A stretch of 64,000 nt of DNA from Tritrichomonas musculus (GCA_039105265.1 JAPFFF010000001.1:11036001-11100000), one strand, 5' to 3'; numbered from the stretch's first letter, positions 1 to 11,026 are shown. Numbers and translations: made by a program. The notes: generated from the letters alone by a model not told the origin.

Positions 1-172
1 TCAAGAATTTGAAGATGAGTTTTGCTCAAAATGTTTTTTAATTCTGTTAATTCAAAACACTTGTGCGATGTTTATAAATCTCATTCAGTTGTCTCTTTCA
101 AACCTTTACGTAATTCATCACTCTTCAAAAGCATCTGTTGTTTTTATCCAGTAAACGATTCTTCTGTTGCCA
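1..172 (-). pseudogene. Possible decayed coding fragment at left edge
   Basis: Read on the minus strand from an ATG at 172, the frame looks protein-like (MATEESFTG, then KSDELRKGLKETTE, then ELTELKNILSKTH) but it is interrupted by three stop codons. This suggests the relic of a host gene running off the window edge. The plus strand also has an uninterrupted 48-codon frame from base 2 to 148, which looks less protein-like. No family is recognised. Chance coding appearance in AT-rich DNA is the main alternative. Confidence 0.25.
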
Positions 173-309
173 TAAAATAATAATCAAAATCCATTTTGTT
201 TCTAAAATTTTTATTTTGTAATACGTTAACTAAATAAATTGATCATTATTTCAAAAAGTTCTCTTTTCAATTATAACTATGCGTTTATCAATTATATTTT
301 CAGAATATC

Positions 310-870
310 ATGATTGAAGTATCAGAAGATGAACTTGAAGCAGTTAGAAATTGGAATTGCGGAATGCTTATCAAAAAAAAGCAGCGTGCACTTTTATGTC
401 GCTCATTTTATGCTTGGAAAACTTCGTTTTTAAATATCATAAGCTATAAATGCGTAAAAATTCAAAACGAAATCGAGCAAAAAAGTTCAGTTGTCAAAAA
501 GTTATCTTTTACAAGCCATGTCGATTCAAACCAATCAATTAGCCAACTTCAATCTTCAAATCAGCAACTTCAAAAAGAATTAGAAAGTTTGCAGAAAAAA
601 CAACAAGAATTAGAAAAAGCTACTAATAAAATTCGTGATACATTAAGAACGCTTCAGTCTCCAGCAGCAGGATCAAGTTCTAGAACTTATTATGGTGATG
701 TTAAGAAAAACGTTTTAACGAGTAAAAAATATAACCATTTTTATTTTTTTCAAAGTTTTATTTCTTATTTCACTTTTCTCTTTATAGAGATATATAATAT
801 ATATTATATAAGATTTACAGCTAATTTTTATCGTAATGGAACTAAATTTACTACAATAAGGAAAAAATAG
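310..870 (+). CDS. Small hypothetical coiled-coil protein, Sfi1-like helix
   Basis: A 186-codon frame from a true ATG. Residues about 20-45 (KKKQRALLCRSFYAWKTSF) resemble the single amphipathic Sfi1/centrin-binding type helix with a central F-x-x-W. Residues about 70-118 form a Gln/Leu/Glu coiled coil. The coding look fades after residue 135, where the frame becomes Phe/Tyr/Ile-rich as expected for translated AT-rich spacer, so the original C-terminus was probably lost or lies elsewhere. TTTTCAG sits just before the ATG and could be a splice acceptor, but no matching donor was found. Function is unknown. It may be a gene fragment and not a live gene. Confidence 0.4.
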   Translation: MIEVSEDELEAVRNWNCGMLIKKKQRALLCRSFYAWKTSFLNIISYKCVKIQNEIEQKSSVVKKLSFTSHVDSNQSISQLQSSNQQLQKELESLQKKQQELEKATNKIRDTLRTLQSPAAGSSSRTYYGDVKKNVLTSKKYNHFYFFQSFISYFTFLFIEIYNIYYIRFTANFYRNGTKFTTIRKK

Positions 871-1178
871 AAAAAAATATAACCATTTTTTGTAAAAAAC
901 GTAAATAATTGAAAAAATATTGTAACACAATTTTTGAATAGTAAATATTTATTTCAAATAAATAAATAAATAAAATGATTTTAATATAAAAAACTGAGAT
1001 ATAACAATATTTTAAAAACATTGAAATTGAAAGGTAAAATATTTAGCCATTACAATAAGCTTATTGTATTAAAATTTGATTATTTATTTGGCAGCTTAAG
1101 GCTAAAATAATCTGCCTTATAATAGGTCAATATAAACGGTTATGTAAAATTAAAAAAAAATCGAATAAGTATTCAATT

Positions 1179-1320
1179 TTAATTGACCATAGGGAAGGCC
1201 AAAAAAAGCGGTATACGAAAAAATCGACGGTTTTTCGTATAAGAAACCGTTTTTATTCACCATATTGAAGGCCAAAAAAAAAGCGGTATACGAAAAAATT
1301 GAAAGGTTTTCGTATAAAAA
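1179..1320. repeat. Tandem pair of stem-loop repeats
   Basis: Two adjacent units of about 70 bp share the order ACCATA, GAAGGCC, an A run, then GCGGTATACGAAAA. Each unit carries its own hairpin. In the first, TATACGAAAAA (1212-1222) pairs with TTTTTCGTATA (1231-1241). The second has the same stem at 1287-1316 with a changed loop. Substitutions in the loop with the stem intact suggest that the structure, or a recent duplication of it, is what has been kept. The function is not known; it could be part of a mobile element end. Confidence 0.6.
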
Positions 1321-1822
1321 TTCATTCAATTTTGATCTTTTTTGAGATTTTTTTAATCGTTAGACGATAATATTTAACTGAAATTTTAATGATCGTGATT
1401 TATATATTTTTCAATTATTTATGATCGAAAAAAATATTTTCTAAACGTTAAAATTTAATTAAAAAAGTTACTTTTAAACGATTAAAAAATTATTAAAAAA
1501 ATTAGCAAAAAACTATGTTTTTTAAAAGTATTTTTCATTTTCCACGATAAGACAAACTATAATTGAGAGGTCTGTTTCGTTTAAATTTATGCTGTAATAA
1601 GATTTCATTTTGATCGTGTCAATCTCCATTTTTATGCCATAATTTTTTTTTTTTTTTTTTTTTTTTTTAATGTTATGTTATGTTATGTTATAGAGATAAA
1701 AATATAAACATTTTATGTCAAATAAGGTGAAAATATATTTTGTTACTTTTTATGATAAAACTTTTTGAGAGGGGCAGCAATCAAAAAGTTTTTTTTTCTG
1801 AGTATTTTCTCAAATAACATCT

Positions 1823-2039
1823 TATAAACCTTGTTCAAAAGACATTACCTCCCTCTCAATTTAAAATAGTCATATCTTTATATTTTAAATATGAATTAAT
1901 TTTTTAAAATTTAATTAATATTATGATAATTATCTAATATATTATTAATGAAGAATGATGCAATTAAATTGTTTGATAAAAAAGATAAAATGATTTAAAA
2001 TTTGAAATGGAGGTAAAGTTTTTTGAACTCAGTTTATAA
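1823..2039. mobile_element. Small palindromic MITE-like element
   Basis: Imperfect inverted arms of about 40 bp face each other. The left arm reads ATAAACCTTGTTCAAAA and on to TTACCTCC; the right arm is its near reverse complement, GGAGGTAAAG on to TTTTTTGAACTCAGTTTAT. The centre is non-coding and also loosely self-complementary. Outer ends fall in TATAAAC/GTTTATA, which would suit a TA target site, but no longer target duplication is clear. The class is inferred from structure only. Confidence 0.45.
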
Positions 2040-2435
2040 TTTCATTTAATTCCTAACTAATTCAGTTTTTGGATAAAAAAATAAAAGTTATATCTCAAAA
2101 AGTTCTTTCTTTTGTAGTCATTTCGCATCCTTTTTTGTCTCAATGAAAGTTGACTATACTGTAATATCATTAAACTTTCGAAAAATTCAATTTTTGATAG
2201 AAATCAAGAACTTCTAAGTACACGAGCACTACATCCATATATTCCAGGCTGAATAATTAAAGAATTCTTAACCTTCCTCCAGCTCAACGAAAGGAACTAG
2301 ATAATTACTGTTATCAACGTCTTTTGATGATGAATTAGTGGAACAGCCAAAATGCTGTCCAAAATAAAAATATTATGATATAGTTCAATATCGAACAAAT
2401 ATTGTATAAACGCACTTACAACGAACATATGTTCA

Positions 2436-3044
2436 TTAACTTCCTGATAAAAAAAAAAAAAAAAAAAAATTCAACTTCTCTATGAGTACTACCTTATGAC
2501 CACCATCTATGAAACAGGAGAGGTAAATAGGAGCTGGACTTTGTTGAGGCTTAGGATTTTCTTCATTCTTCTTCTTCTGGATTTCAACAACATCACAAAC
2601 ATCATCATCATGCTTCTTCTTCATCTTGGTTGTATCTAATTTCTTCTTCTCTTCTTCATGCTTCTTCTTTTTTCCTTCAGCATTATCCCGAATGCTTTTT
2701 TTTACCTTGGTTAATACTTTGGAACCTTGATATATCTGATTTATTAAGTGCGGAGTTTCTGGAGACTTGTATAGGTGGTGGAGCAACTTGGCGGAGGTGA
2801 ATGTAACAATACTTTTGGATAATCCAGTATGTGCATCTTATGTTTCAAAGTTCATGTGTTGATCATACTCGGATACTTGGTCATCATCATCAGAGGAGCT
2901 AGAGCCAAAATGTTTTTTGTAAATCTTTTTGTACTTACAAGTAATAAAAAGAGGTAGTTTTAATGTTATATCATTTCGATTATATCCTACTTCAAAAACT
3001 TGAAGGAGGAAAGATTGTTTAGAAAAAGCTATAGATAAAAATTA
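2436..3044 (-). pseudogene. Decayed gene fragment, acidic/Lys-rich
   Basis: On the minus strand a single frame reads coherently from about 3044 down to 2436. It begins KQSFLLQVFEVGYNRNDIT, passes an SSSSDDDD acidic stretch, and goes on through a Lys/Glu-rich region to PAPIYLSCFIDGG. It has no good start codon, at least one in-frame stop, and runs at its end into an A/T homopolymer read as poly-Phe. The composition is clearly coding-like compared with neighbouring spacer, so I read it as a host gene relic. No family is recognised. Confidence 0.45.
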
Positions 3045-3110
3045 TAAAAATCAAATAAATATTAAAAAATAAAAAATATTATTTTATTTTTATCACTATT
3101 ATTTAGTACA

Positions 3111-3535
3111 TGATGAATGAAGAACAAGATAAATTAGAAAATATTTAATAAAAACAAACACCACCTAGTGGTAGTGATTCACTTGATTATTAAATTAATA
3201 TGAACATGTCCAAAAAAATTTCTCAACTTGATATTCAAGATTGTGAACCTAAAACAAGAATCTTGCGTGAAAGCTATGTGAAAGCACTTGAAAAAAACGC
3301 ACATCGAAAAAGAGCCAAACAAAAAAAGAGGTATGATGATAGGCTTAACAACCTCGAAAAAGAATGCTATTCTGTAAAGGATATACTCCATATGTACAAC
3401 CCGTTCTTTGGTCATGAACTACCTATTAGCAATATTGGTTTTGGTATACTCAAAGGAACTCGAAAACATTTTACTCATAAGAGAATCAAAAGAAACAACA
3501 AGCTTATAACAATATACAAGAATATAAAAGAATGA
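3111..3535 (+). pseudogene. Basic hypothetical ORF, probably a gene fragment
   Basis: A 111-codon ATG frame at 3200-3535 gives a very basic protein rich in Lys and Arg, with a helical segment around residues 25-55 (ALEKNAHRKRAKQKKRYDD). Coding-like sequence with Ser/Asp continues 5' of the ATG, from an upstream ATG at 3111, but is interrupted by stops. The simplest reading is a decaying gene whose last part is still open. Composition would suit a nucleic-acid-binding segment, but there is no domain I can name. It is followed immediately by A and T runs. Confidence 0.35.
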
Positions 3536-4018
3536 GTAAAAAAAAAATTTTCTTTTTCTTTTTTTTTTTTTACCAGGAGTTCGAGTTGACATTGTGGGCT
3601 GCCTCTACTGAAACCGACTCCTATATCTACTTCGAAAATATGCAATTTTAATTGCTCAATTGCAGGATGTTATTTTGGTTTAAAAATGAGAAAATCTCCA
3701 AAATATAATAGAAAATTTTCAACTTAGAGTAGTTCTTCAAAACCATTCACAGAAAAATAAATTCAATGTGGATCTTTGAATTCTGAGTTTGATGCTTTTT
3801 TTTTTTTTTTTAGAAAAACACTTTTTATCTTAAACAAAGATTTTGTTTTTTAAAAAGAAAAACTATGAATATTCTACTCGATCTTTTAGTAAATACCTTT
3901 AAAGAAACAATTGTAGTAATCACGTGATCAAAAAAATTCATTATTGTTTGATAGTGCAAGAAAATGGTCAAAAGATTATCAAGAATTAATATTATATACA
4001 TGAAAAAGTCGGTGTTTA

Positions 4019-4267
4019 TTGTTTTTAGATAACAATGGCAAAATAAAAAATATTGCATTAACAATTCCACCAATGATTGTTGAATCCATTAAAAAATTCA
4101 AAGAATATAATACTACTATTATTGCCACATGTCCCGATAATAAAAAACCATTTAACCTCCCTTGGATTCCATTGGAAATCTTTGATTTGATATTAAAAGT
4201 AAAAAATCCCAATCATTTATGTGTAGGCTCACTAGCATTTTTGACTAGTTTTTATATAATTAGATAG
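4019..4267 (+). pseudogene. Short open frame without ATG, possible relic
   Basis: An 82-codon frame preceded by a stop and opening only at TTG. It encodes a plausible peptide with TIPPMIVESIKKFKEY and WIPLEIFDLILKVKNP. The second segment resembles an F-box-like or helical pattern but is too short to assign. It is separated by about 480 bp of T-rich spacer from the basic frame upstream and may be part of the same decayed locus. I see no evidence that it is expressed. Confidence 0.25.
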
Positions 4268-4534
4268 ATCATATATTGTTATAAAATAATAATCTAAAAA
4301 TAGTTCATAAGTATGAATAATAAAGTTTAGATTTGCATTTTAATATTTTTTTATTTAATAAAAAACTATTTAAAAAAATTGAAAGAATTCTTTCAAAAAT
4401 ATTTGAAAAAATTCTTTCAAAATAATTGAATAAATTTAGTGAAAAAAATTGAAAAAAATGAATTATTATTTAAGCTATTTTTATTCAGTAATTATTAACT
4501 ATTAATTTAATTTATAAATTAAAAATTGGAATAT

Positions 4535-7174
4535 TTAATCATCTGGATTAAAGTTAAAAAAATACTTCCTTTGTTTCTTTTTTTTTGAAACAAGTTTGAG
4601 AGATATTGAATCAGGATTAATCAATGAGTAAAAACCAATAACATCAGGTTTTTCACCTTGCATTAATTTGATTGGACAAATGTCTTCTTCTTCAGCCTTT
4701 TTTGGCGGAGGTCTTTCTACTTTCTCTGAGCCATTTACTTCATCATTATCTCCTTCTTCTTCCTCTTCGGGATATTCAATTTGACCTTCACCTTCATTTT
4801 TATCATATCTATTATTGATATATCTCGATCTGATATTGGAACCAGAAAAAGGTCCTTGGATATAAGTTTTCATAAAATTTTTTGAATAAGTATCGTTTTC
4901 TTTTGATTTCATTTCTATAAAATTATTTAAAAGAGCTACATCATTTTCTAATATAAAGCCTTTTGCTAATCTTAAAAATAAACAAAAAAAATCATTTGGA
5001 CTGCAATCTGGTAGCACACCAATATTTGAGTTTTGTTTTGTAGTAGTTCCAGCTGAATTTTCGCGACCATTTATTGTAACTTCTTCACCTAATTCTATTA
5101 ATTTATTCTTTATAAAAATTGATTTCGCAATTGACCTCAAAATATTGATAAAACTGTGATTTCCATGGCAGGCCATCCGTACAAGGCCAAAGAAGCACTC
5201 TAAACAGTGTGTACCAACTCTACTCAACTTTAATGAGACATGTTTTTGAATAGAGATCATTACAGTTAAAATCGTGTTTAAAGTTCTAATTAAACTAGTT
5301 TTAGTTTGAACATAATTATTCTTAACCAAGTTATGCTGATGAAAAAAATATAAAATAAACCAAAAAGAAACTTCTAGAAAATAAATACGTGAATCATTTG
5401 AGAGTATTGGATTTCTTATTGCTTCTGTTAAAAAAAAGTAAGGTAAAATAAAAAAAGCATGTGCGTAATTTTTCCTTTGACACATTATTTTGAAAATTTC
5501 AAATGAAAATAATAAAAGAGGATAACTGTCTTTCATACTCCCTTGTGAACTTGTATCTTTAATAATTTTATTTAAATCATATTGTTCAAATTCATCAACA
5601 CTTATTGTTATTGAATTATAAAAATCTATAAATATGAAATCTTTGTTTAATAAATTACTTCGAACATTTTTTAAGATATGTAAAATGTCAGAATTTGGCA
5701 AAAGAACTTTTTTAAGGACGTATTGACTATAAATAAAATCAAAGTTTTCAAATTCATATACTCTTCTTATATAATCATTAAAAAACAAACGATGCTCCAG
5801 GTCATAAAAGTGATCTCCATCAGTACAGACGAAATCGATAGAAATATTAAACATGCTTAAAAATTGAATGATATTTATAATTGTTTCAATAATAGAAATA
5901 TTAGCATTTCCATTTTGATTTATAATAACTTGAACTGGTATTGTTCTTTGAGCTTGACTAAAAGGTTGCAATAAAAAAACAAAAACATTTGTGTATGTCG
6001 CATTCTCATCAATATTTAAATTTAAAGGTTGCAATAAATCAAGCTTTTTTAATAAATCCTTTCCTGATATTTTTTGAAACGAAGCTGCATCAACAGCTAA
6101 TGATCCACGTAAACCATTCAACTTAAAATTTTCAATTATTTTGAAAATTTGATCAATTTGAAACAAAGATTTCATAATATCATTAACAATGGGACTTGAT
6201 AATTTTTTTAAATAAGATACTGAACATAAGGGAATACGTTTTCTTATAAAATTATAACATTTAGCACCAAACATATATGCTATTGTACAAAAAATCTTAA
6301 ATTTGTCAGTATATTTTCTAGATTGAGGTTTTTTATTTGAATTTTGAATTACATCCTTTATTATTTCATCATTAATAAAAGATAAAGGATTTTTTTCATA
6401 CTGAACTTCATTTTTAGTATTTGATAAATCTTTCATTTTGATTTTTAATCTTTTTATTTCTTTTTCAAGGCGGCTAATTTTCGCCTCAAAAATATTTGAT
6501 TGAATAGGACGATAAAATAAAATCTTATGAAATACGATTTGAAAATTAAAACCTTCATAAATTGTATCTAATATTTCAATTATTTCATCCTTACTTAAAC
6601 AATATGAAACAAATTGCGAATTTAAAAAATAAAAAGATAAATAAGCATAATGTATATTGAATTTGTAAAATAAAGAAAAAGCAATCTTCAAATTCTCAAA
6701 ATATTCTTTATGAGTATAATGGCCTACTTGTTGTATAAATACAGTAATATCAGATAAATACTGGTGAATTGGGAACAAAGATAATAATGTAAACGCATGA
6801 AAAAAAAATTTATATAAATCGTGATAAAAATACGTACAGATTTGAATTGCGATAAACCTCATGTTTGTTGTTTTCATTTCATTAATTGGTTTGAAACATT
6901 TTAATTGCTTATTATTTAATTCTAATGATATATCTTTAAAATCATCTTTTCCTTTTTCAATAACAGTTTGAGAGTTCTCTTGGTTATCAACACATTCCTC
7001 CTCTTCGTCTTGGCCGCTTTCTTGATTATTTTGATTATTATTATTTTCTGATTGATCAACTTTTATATCATCAACGTCCTCTTCTTCATCAGAAGGAGCA
7101 ATTTTGCCTTCAATAAAATTCAGATTTTGATTAAATAAATCTGAAAATAAAATATTTTGGTCTAAAGATTCCAT
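4535..7174 (-). CDS. P-element/THAP9-like DDE transposase-type protein
   Basis: An intact 879-codon frame from a true ATG at 7174. The core has the order expected of a P-element-like RNase H transposase: a first acid in SLAVDAASF (D362), a second in CTDGDH (D452), the diagnostic DILHILKNVRSNLL stretch (D496/H499, compare D-P-H-x-L-K-N-x-R-N in P elements and THAP9), and a terminal acid in LECFFGLVR (E659). A Lys-rich helical segment around 230-250 precedes the core. Unlike canonical family members there is no C2CH THAP zinc finger at the N-terminus; residues 28-62 are instead acidic, and the C-terminus (about 800-835) is Glu-rich. I found no convincing terminal inverted repeats or 8-bp duplication next to it. 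It could be an immobile or domesticated copy, or an autonomous element whose ends I missed. DNA binding and catalysis are inferred from motifs only. Confidence 0.7.
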   Translation of the reverse strand: MESLDQNILFSDLFNQNLNFIEGKIAPSDEEEDVDDIKVDQSENNNNQNNQESGQDEEEECVDNQENSQTVIEKGKDDFKDISLELNNKQLKCFKPINEMKTTNMRFIAIQICTYFYHDLYKFFFHAFTLLSLFPIHQYLSDITVFIQQVGHYTHKEYFENLKIAFSLFYKFNIHYAYLSFYFLNSQFVSYCLSKDEIIEILDTIYEGFNFQIVFHKILFYRPIQSNIFEAKISRLEKEIKRLKIKMKDLSNTKNEVQYEKNPLSFINDEIIKDVIQNSNKKPQSRKYTDKFKIFCTIAYMFGAKCYNFIRKRIPLCSVSYLKKLSSPIVNDIMKSLFQIDQIFKIIENFKLNGLRGSLAVDAASFQKISGKDLLKKLDLLQPLNLNIDENATYTNVFVFLLQPFSQAQRTIPVQVIINQNGNANISIIETIINIIQFLSMFNISIDFVCTDGDHFYDLEHRLFFNDYIRRVYEFENFDFIYSQYVLKKVLLPNSDILHILKNVRSNLLNKDFIFIDFYNSITISVDEFEQYDLNKIIKDTSSQGSMKDSYPLLLFSFEIFKIMCQRKNYAHAFFILPYFFLTEAIRNPILSNDSRIYFLEVSFWFILYFFHQHNLVKNNYVQTKTSLIRTLNTILTVMISIQKHVSLKLSRVGTHCLECFFGLVRMACHGNHSFINILRSIAKSIFIKNKLIELGEEVTINGRENSAGTTTKQNSNIGVLPDCSPNDFFCLFLRLAKGFILENDVALLNNFIEMKSKENDTYSKNFMKTYIQGPFSGSNIRSRYINNRYDKNEGEGQIEYPEEEEEGDNDEVNGSEKVERPPPKKAEEEDICPIKLMQGEKPDVIGFYSLINPDSISLKLVSKKKKQRKYFFNFNPDD

Positions 7175-9829
7175 TAATTTGAAGAAAGTCTTATCAGAAA
7201 ATTTAAAAAAAACTACTTTTGTGAAAATATAAAATATAGTGATATTTATATGATATTGTTTTTTATATTTTTATATTTATTTTTTATTAATTTTTTTCTA
7301 ACAAAATTAGTAAATTATTTTCGTAAATGTAATTATATTTAAAATATATATTTGATATTAACTAAAGTAGATAATCTTCTGAAAATTAAAAATTTCAATA
7401 GATGTGCTTTATTATTTTAATTAATAATATTTTTTTATATAAAATATATTAATAATTTATTTATATATATTTATTATATATTTTATGTATTATATATATA
7501 TATCAGTATTAAAAATAATAATATTATATAAAAAATAAAGATAATTATATTTTTTAAAAAAAATGGTTTTTGAATGTAAAAAAAATAATAAAAAAATTGA
7601 AAGTATGAATTAAAAATTGAATAGAAATTGAATGAAAAATATCTAAAGAAAAATATTTTTGATTTTTTAATAGTGAGGCATAAATATATGATATATTTTC
7701 AATTTATTTTTACTATTTTTAATCAAAAATTTTGCGTTTGACCGTTTATTATTCCATTTGGCGTCATAGGAATTTGAATCATTCCGTTTATTAATTCAAC
7801 TTTTTCAATATACTTTTCCAACTAAACTTTATCTTTTAAGTTACAGACAAACTAAATATATCAAATTATAGCCTAAAAGATAGAGAATTTAAAATATAAA
7901 GATATTTAATATATATACATTTGATATAGAAATAATTCAAATTTAATACTTATTTTAACTTTTTCAAGCTAAATCTCAAATGATTTCATATTTTATTTAT
8001 GCATATATTATATTCAATCAAATATTGATTTTATGAAGTAATCGTTGCTAAATTTTATCAATTGTTGTTTGTGATATTGTAATTTACAATGCAGAAAAAA
8101 AGTCTATGAATATTGAATAAAACCACATTTAATTATGATAAATATTGTTGTAATGATATATATATAAATATATTATGAATTAATAAAATAATTCTTAAAA
8201 TTGACTGAGAAAAATAACTTTTTTCTCTTCAAAAAAATGAGTAGCCTACATATAATCATTTTGTTAGCTTGAATTAGCAACAGTAATTAATTAATTATTT
8301 TATTGATTCCTTGAATTAAGCTTTGTTTTCACTATCAAATTGGCTCTTGAAAAGTCTTGAAAGTTGAATATAAGTTTATGTAAATATTACTCATCATTAA
8401 AAACTTTTTCCAATTTCAGTAATTAAAGACAATTGTGAAAGTGGACAAGCATTTATACATTTAATAAAAAACATTTATTTTATGATATATAAAGTCGTTT
8501 TGATGTTCAATTCATTTTTCTATCCTTTAAGTAAGCATCAAAATTCTACATTTTAATAAAGGTAAATCGAAACGGTTATTTTTGTACGTTACCAAAAAAT
8601 AAAAAAGAACTCTAGAATGGTATCGGATTATTTTTTCCCAAAAACTTATAAACTTTCTTTTTGATATTAAGCATAAATTTGTTTTGATAAGATTTTCGAC
8701 CCTTTAGGTTTCAAGCTAATTGGTTTATTGATATTCTCTCAACATATTTCTTTCTTAAAAGATCGTTTCATATGAACTCTATGGATGAATATATTACACA
8801 TCAAAAAAGGATTTTAAAGATATAAACAAATTAAAAAAGTATCGTAGGGTTTAGTCAAAATGAAAAATAAAAAAAATATGTAGAAAAAAATTTTATTTAA
8901 TTTTATTTTTTGTTATAGATTATTTGAGAGTTTTTGAGTAATTATTTAATTTTTGAATTAGAAAAACTACACGATGAAATTTTTTTAAACTTTTTAAGTA
9001 AACAAATTATTTTATGAATTTATCCAATATTAATTAGATAAAAACTATAACATTCAATTTTCAATACTCATTCAATATTCAATGATCAATGAATAAAAAA
9101 TGATCATTAAAACATTAATATTTTAAGAAAGTAGAAATATTATTAATTTTATATATCATATATTTTCTATATTTAAACATATTTTCCCCTTAGAATCGAA
9201 AATCTAAAAATGAAAGAGAAAAATCCTTATTTTATCACTTTCTCTCAAATTTTAATATAAGGATTTGAATTCATCTTATACGTTTAAATTCAAAAACCTC
9301 GATTTTTCAATTAAATTTTTAAAATACAAATATACAAATTTTCCTACGATAGATCTTATTCCTATCTAATGAAAAATGGTTTAAATATAATATACTAATT
9401 AATTATTATATTTGTAATGCAAAGTAAGAAAATTCAATAACCGCCAAATCGAGTTACCTTTATTTTAATTTGATATTCAAATTTGATGAAAATTGAACAC
9501 TTATTTTCTGAATTTGTGTTTCGAGACACAAATTAATTTGAGAATGTTGGTCTCAAATTTGTTTTGAATGCATTTTTCTATTCAAATCATAATGATAAAA
9601 TTTTCCCTATCTGATTTATATGGAAAAAACAATTTTAATTGATATATTTTTTTATAATACTTATTTACTAATATATATTAAATTATTACTTGAATAACTT
9701 TTAAATTTATCGAAATATTAGTGTTTTAAAAATTTCCATTGAACGAATATACTCACAATTATTATAAAAAGAACTAATTGAATTCGAGGAATTATTCTGA
9801 ATCATTATTTGTTTAAACAAATATTTTTA
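7175..9829. other. Long AT-rich spacer, nothing identifiable
   Basis: These 2.65 kb lie between the divergent transposase-like gene and the mannosyltransferase-like gene. They are dense in ATATAT tracts (for example near 7490) with no frame that looks coding. Slightly less AT-rich patches at about 7735-7850 and 8580-8720 do not resolve into a gene or an element with recognisable ends. Confidence 0.6.
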
Positions 9830-11026
9830 ATGAAAAAATCAACAATTGAACAGCTAGTATCAACATCAATTTTATTTGCAATTTCATCAATAACAATTTT
9901 ACCTTTCTTATTCAAAACAACGCCAGTGCTTGTTGATGATGAAAAGGATTTCAAAATGTTATTACATAATTTAACAAGTAATGTTGAATTTCACTCAGAA
10001 AACAATATCCTTCCCGCACTTCTTTTTTTACCTTTATCATTTAATGCTGAAGTTTCAGATTTTTTAATAAGCGACCAAATCTCTATCAATTATTCACATT
10101 TAACTTTTCTACGTTTAGTACCTGCTATTTTATCATCACTTGTTGCACCATTTTTTTTTAATTTTCTTTATTATCAAGGAACATCTTTACGAACTGCATT
10201 TATTCTAAGTTTATTCTTTCCCTTAGATTCTTCTTTTATAATACGAAGCAGACTTTTTCTACCTGATTGCTTTATATATTTTTTTTCAGTTGTTTCTTTA
10301 TTCTTTTTTTCAGCAGCCATTAAATACAATTCTTTCTCATGCTACATGATATCAGCATTTAGCTCTTCGATTTCTTTTTTATGCGATCATCAAGGACTTT
10401 ACATTGTATCATATATTTTCTTTAGGCTTGTTGATCTTTCTTTGAAACAAAAAATGAAATTTCATCCATTTTTTTTATATGTTTTGTATCTTTTTGCTAA
10501 TTTGATAATATGCTTTTGTTTCATAGCAATTATACATATTGGCCTTCAAAGTGGCCCATCAGATATACAACCATTATATACCCGTTTTGCATCAGAAACA
10601 GCAGATATGATATCATTAAATAGTGATATAGGAATCAGCTTCGATTCAAACTTTTCTTTAATTTCTAAATTTTCTTTTCCCAAAGTAACCAACGATATTA
10701 AGATCATACCTAATTTTATGATGTTTTTAATATTTTTAACTGGAATTTTTGCATCAATAAGATATAAAAAGCCAAATTCGATCTCACACTTTTTTCTAGC
10801 TTTCTTTTCATCTTTTTTCTACAAAGACACACTTATTAATCATATGCAAATCATGATCATCTTCGGATTGATTTCTGCCGCCCCTTTCTTTGATATCACA
10901 ATTAAAAATCAATCTCAACTTGTTTCTTATATTATAATGTTTGTATCTTTAATCACATATTTATTTTCATTTCAATCTATTTATGGTGGAAGACTCTCTT
11001 TTCAGGTTCTTGATCACGAACTTTGA
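9830..11026 (+). CDS. PMT-like (GT39) mannosyltransferase-type membrane protein
   Basis: A 398-residue multi-pass membrane protein; the first in-frame ATG is 9830. Its topology and spaced motifs match the N-terminal catalytic half of dolichyl-phosphate-mannose protein O-mannosyltransferases: an acidic pair in the first lumenal loop (VDDEKDF, residues 35-41), a conserved RLVPAILSSLVAP helix, the R-x-R-L-x-x-x-D segment (SRLFLPD, 140-146) and an SGPSD motif (241-245) equivalent to the S/R-G-P-G-D stretch of the family. Family members usually run to 700-800 residues with a lumenal MIR domain; here the MIR region is missing and the protein ends after further membrane helices. Expected role: ER protein O-mannosylation from Dol-P-Man. 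The low residue identity means a related GT-C enzyme is possible. Confidence 0.6.
   Translation: MKKSTIEQLVSTSILFAISSITILPFLFKTTPVLVDDEKDFKMLLHNLTSNVEFHSENNILPALLFLPLSFNAEVSDFLISDQISINYSHLTFLRLVPAILSSLVAPFFFNFLYYQGTSLRTAFILSLFFPLDSSFIIRSRLFLPDCFIYFFSVVSLFFFSAAIKYNSFSCYMISAFSSSISFLCDHQGLYIVSYIFFRLVDLSLKQKMKFHPFFLYVLYLFANLIICFCFIAIIHIGLQSGPSDIQPLYTRFASETADMISLNSDIGISFDSNFSLISKFSFPKVTNDIKIIPNFMMFLIFLTGIFASIRYKKPNSISHFFLAFFSSFFYKDTLINHMQIMIIFGLISAAPFFDITIKNQSQLVSYIIMFVSLITYLFSFQSIYGGRLSFQVLDHEL

Larger units (their letters stand above)
871..2435. other. AT-rich spacer with repeats, no gene seen
   Basis: I see no supportable gene in this 1.6-kb stretch. It holds a tandem pair of stem-loop repeats (1179-1320), a 26-base T run (1643-1668) followed by short ATGTT repeats, and a palindromic MITE-like unit (1823-2039), each listed separately. 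Confidence 0.6.
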
